From assembly GCA_965202905.1 (NCBI GenBank), contig OZ241868.1, positions 2,418,001 through 2,482,000 on the forward strand: 64,000 bases of DNA, read 5' to 3'. This document shows positions 63,150 through 64,000 of the stretch, one piece after another. The notes under the pieces were generated by a model. The model did no database searches. It was not told the DNA's origin and was given only the letters and a program-made list of their open reading frames with translations. The translations under genes and the position numbers were made by a program. The stretch comes from CAYFYS01 sp965202905 (GTDB taxonomy: Bacteria > Pseudomonadota > Alphaproteobacteria > MPNO01). Position 1 is the first letter of the stretch. The number at the start of each line of letters is the position of its first letter.

Positions 63150-63164
63150 TTTTGCACTGCAAAA
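63150..63164. promoter_or_regulatory. perfect palindrome, probable PhaR operator
   Basis: TTTTGCACTGCAAAA is a perfect 7-1-7 inverted repeat, six bases before a -35-like hexamer, in the divergent region of phaR and the phasin gene. A related half, TGCAACGCAAAA, follows at 63208-63219. TGC/GCA-containing repeats are the known kind of PhaR target. Confidence 0.7.
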
Positions 63165-63170
63165 AGATCG

Positions 63171-63198
63171 TTGACAGAGACCCGAACATGGCTACATT
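63171..63198 (+). promoter_or_regulatory. sigma-70-type promoter for the phasin gene
   Basis: TTGACA (63171-63176) and TACATT (63193-63198), spaced by 16 bases, stand 55 bp before the phasin ATG. The PhaR-like sites lie on both sides, so bound PhaR would block polymerase. Confidence 0.65.
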
Positions 63199-63253
63199 TA
63201 CCACTATGCAACGCAAAATACCATATGACGCGAAACACCCCAAGGAGCCGATC

Positions 63254-63784
63254 ATGACGACCAGAAAGAGCACCGATTCGACCGCCCAGGCAGCCGCCGT
63301 GGAGGCGGTGGAGACCATCGCAAGCGTCGGCAAGGAGACCCTGGAGACGGTGGTGAAGATTGGCGCCGACGCGGCGACCGAGGGCTACCGCAACGCCGCC
63401 GCCTATGGCCGCGATCAGGCCGACATGGCCCACTCAGCCTACGACAAGACCATGGGCTACAGCCGCGACAACGTCGATGCGATGTCGGAAGCCTCGGCGC
63501 TCGCGATCGCCGGTGCGGAGGCGTGCCTCGCCGAGGTGGCCGACTACACCAAGACCGCCCTGGCGGAGAACCTGGAGCTGATGCAGCGCGCGATCGCGGT
63601 CAAGTCGCCCCTGGAGCTTTTCGACATCCAGATCGAGGCGTGCAGCCGCGCGGGTAACCGGATGATCACGCAGACGACCAAGATGAACCAGATCGCCACC
63701 GAGTCCGTGACCAGGGCGTGCGCTCCGATCAAGGCGCGCATGGACAAGGCGATGGAAACCTTCTTCAAGCCCTACACGGCCTAG
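63254..63784 (+). CDS. phaP: phasin family granule-associated protein
   Basis: 176 residues, helical and without Cys-rich or membrane segments except scattered hydrophobic faces. Short Thr-Ala-rich start, then long amphipathic helices with ENLELMQRAIAVKSPLELFDIQ, the phasin hallmark, and ITQTTKMNQIATESVTRAC. It coats PHA granules. GGAG stands before the ATG. Divergent from its probable repressor phaR. Confidence 0.93.
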   Translation: MTTRKSTDSTAQAAAVEAVETIASVGKETLETVVKIGADAATEGYRNAAAYGRDQADMAHSAYDKTMGYSRDNVDAMSEASALAIAGAEACLAEVADYTKTALAENLELMQRAIAVKSPLELFDIQIEACSRAGNRMITQTTKMNQIATESVTRACAPIKARMDKAMETFFKPYTA

Positions 63785-63798
63785 CCGACCGGTCCTGG

Positions 63799-63831
63799 AG
63801 CGGGTATGCGGCGCCGTCCGCCATGCCCGCT
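63799..63831 (+). terminator. hairpin after the phasin gene
   Basis: AGCGGG (63799-63804) and CCCGCT (63826-63831) close a stem whose inner part (TATGCGG with CCGCCATG) also pairs with one bulge. It lies 14 bp after the stop. No T-run follows. Confidence 0.5.
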
Positions 63832-63916
63832 TCCGTTGCCGGGCGGGACTGCCTAGAGTCGGCAACGAACGGCGTGCGCCCGGCGCCGCGTCGCGATTGC
63901 GCTTTGCAGGTGCGCC

Positions 63917-64000
63917 GTGAACGATGAGAAGACCCCCAAGGCCGAGGAGTGGCTCGCCGGGTTCGGCGAGGCGCTCGGAAAATCTGCGCAGGACTGGCGG
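63917..64000 (+). CDS. start of a gene cut by the window edge, possibly PHA synthase
   Basis: GTG at 63917 opens a frame to the window end, 28 codons: NDEKTPKAEEWLAGFGEALG and on. It is on the same strand as the phasin gene, 132 bp downstream, where phaC often lies. The visible part is too short and too poorly conserved to identify. Confidence 0.4.
   Translation, partial: MNDEKTPKAEEWLAGFGEALGKSAQDWR

Overview
The window reads as chromosome of a high-G+C alphaproteobacterium, probably Rhodospirillales-like. Supporting signs are the gene order ffh-rpsP-rimM-trmD-rplS-leuC-leuD-leuB-asd, an sdhCDAB operon with zapE nearby, and a phaB/phaR/phasin polyhydroxyalkanoate cluster. Codon use is strongly G/C-ending throughout. 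No rRNA, tRNA, CRISPR array or intact insertion sequence was seen.

Layout. 1-7.4 kb: SDR end, an unusual M20 peptidase, the selenocysteine genes selA-selB, an acetolactate-synthase-like enzyme and a DUF1330 protein. 7.5-15.7 kb: metallophosphoesterase, MFS carrier, two gene wrecks fused tail to tail, a flavin monooxygenase, MarR, a broken GST, an MBL-fold hydrolase and zapE. 15.8-31.3 kb: conserved core (EamA carrier, sdhBADC, CoA-ester lyase, asd, leuBDC, rplS-trmD-rimM-rpsP-ffh) followed by a PPP-type phosphatase homologue that has lost its catalytic residues. 31.4-44.2 kb: accessory metabolism (class II aldolase, damaged two-subunit ThDP decarboxylase, EamA, broken Sel1-repeat protein, esterase/MFS/MarR, then a PaaA-like oxygenase, SDR, ferredoxin reductase, MetE-like protein and a Rieske oxygenase remnant, and a glutamine-synthetase-family enzyme). 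44.7-49 kb: a single-chain MmeI-like restriction-modification enzyme and a DUF6338/LigB chimera. 49-61.4 kb: CoA-transferase and glutaryl-CoA dehydrogenase, broken sialidase-like gene, amidase, flavoprotein, RidA, substrate-binding protein, then a decayed CoA ligase and amidohydrolase beside an intact UbiD decarboxylase. 61.7-64 kb: PHA genes.

The most striking feature is genome erosion with a recognisable mutational signature. Housekeeping genes are intact, but about ten accessory loci are broken. I count ten exact or near-exact adjacent duplications of 10-16 bp, nearly all in pseudogenes or non-coding DNA. In three genes (GST, Sel1, DUF6338), deleting one copy restores the family reading frame exactly. 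Alongside these are deletions that fuse neighbouring genes or remove internal domains while keeping frame, and three Trp codons turned into stops. This could be a real process (slippage, break repair, or footprints of excised elements in a lineage losing accessory genes, as in a host-associated bacterium) or partly an assembly artefact. Raw reads would decide.

How the genes work together: sdhCDAB with the CoA-ester lyase and gcdH/CoA-transferase feed acyl-CoA carbon into the TCA cycle; phaB and phasin store it as PHA under PhaR; selA/selB serve selenoproteins encoded elsewhere; the aromatic and carboxylate catabolism genes are partly decayed.
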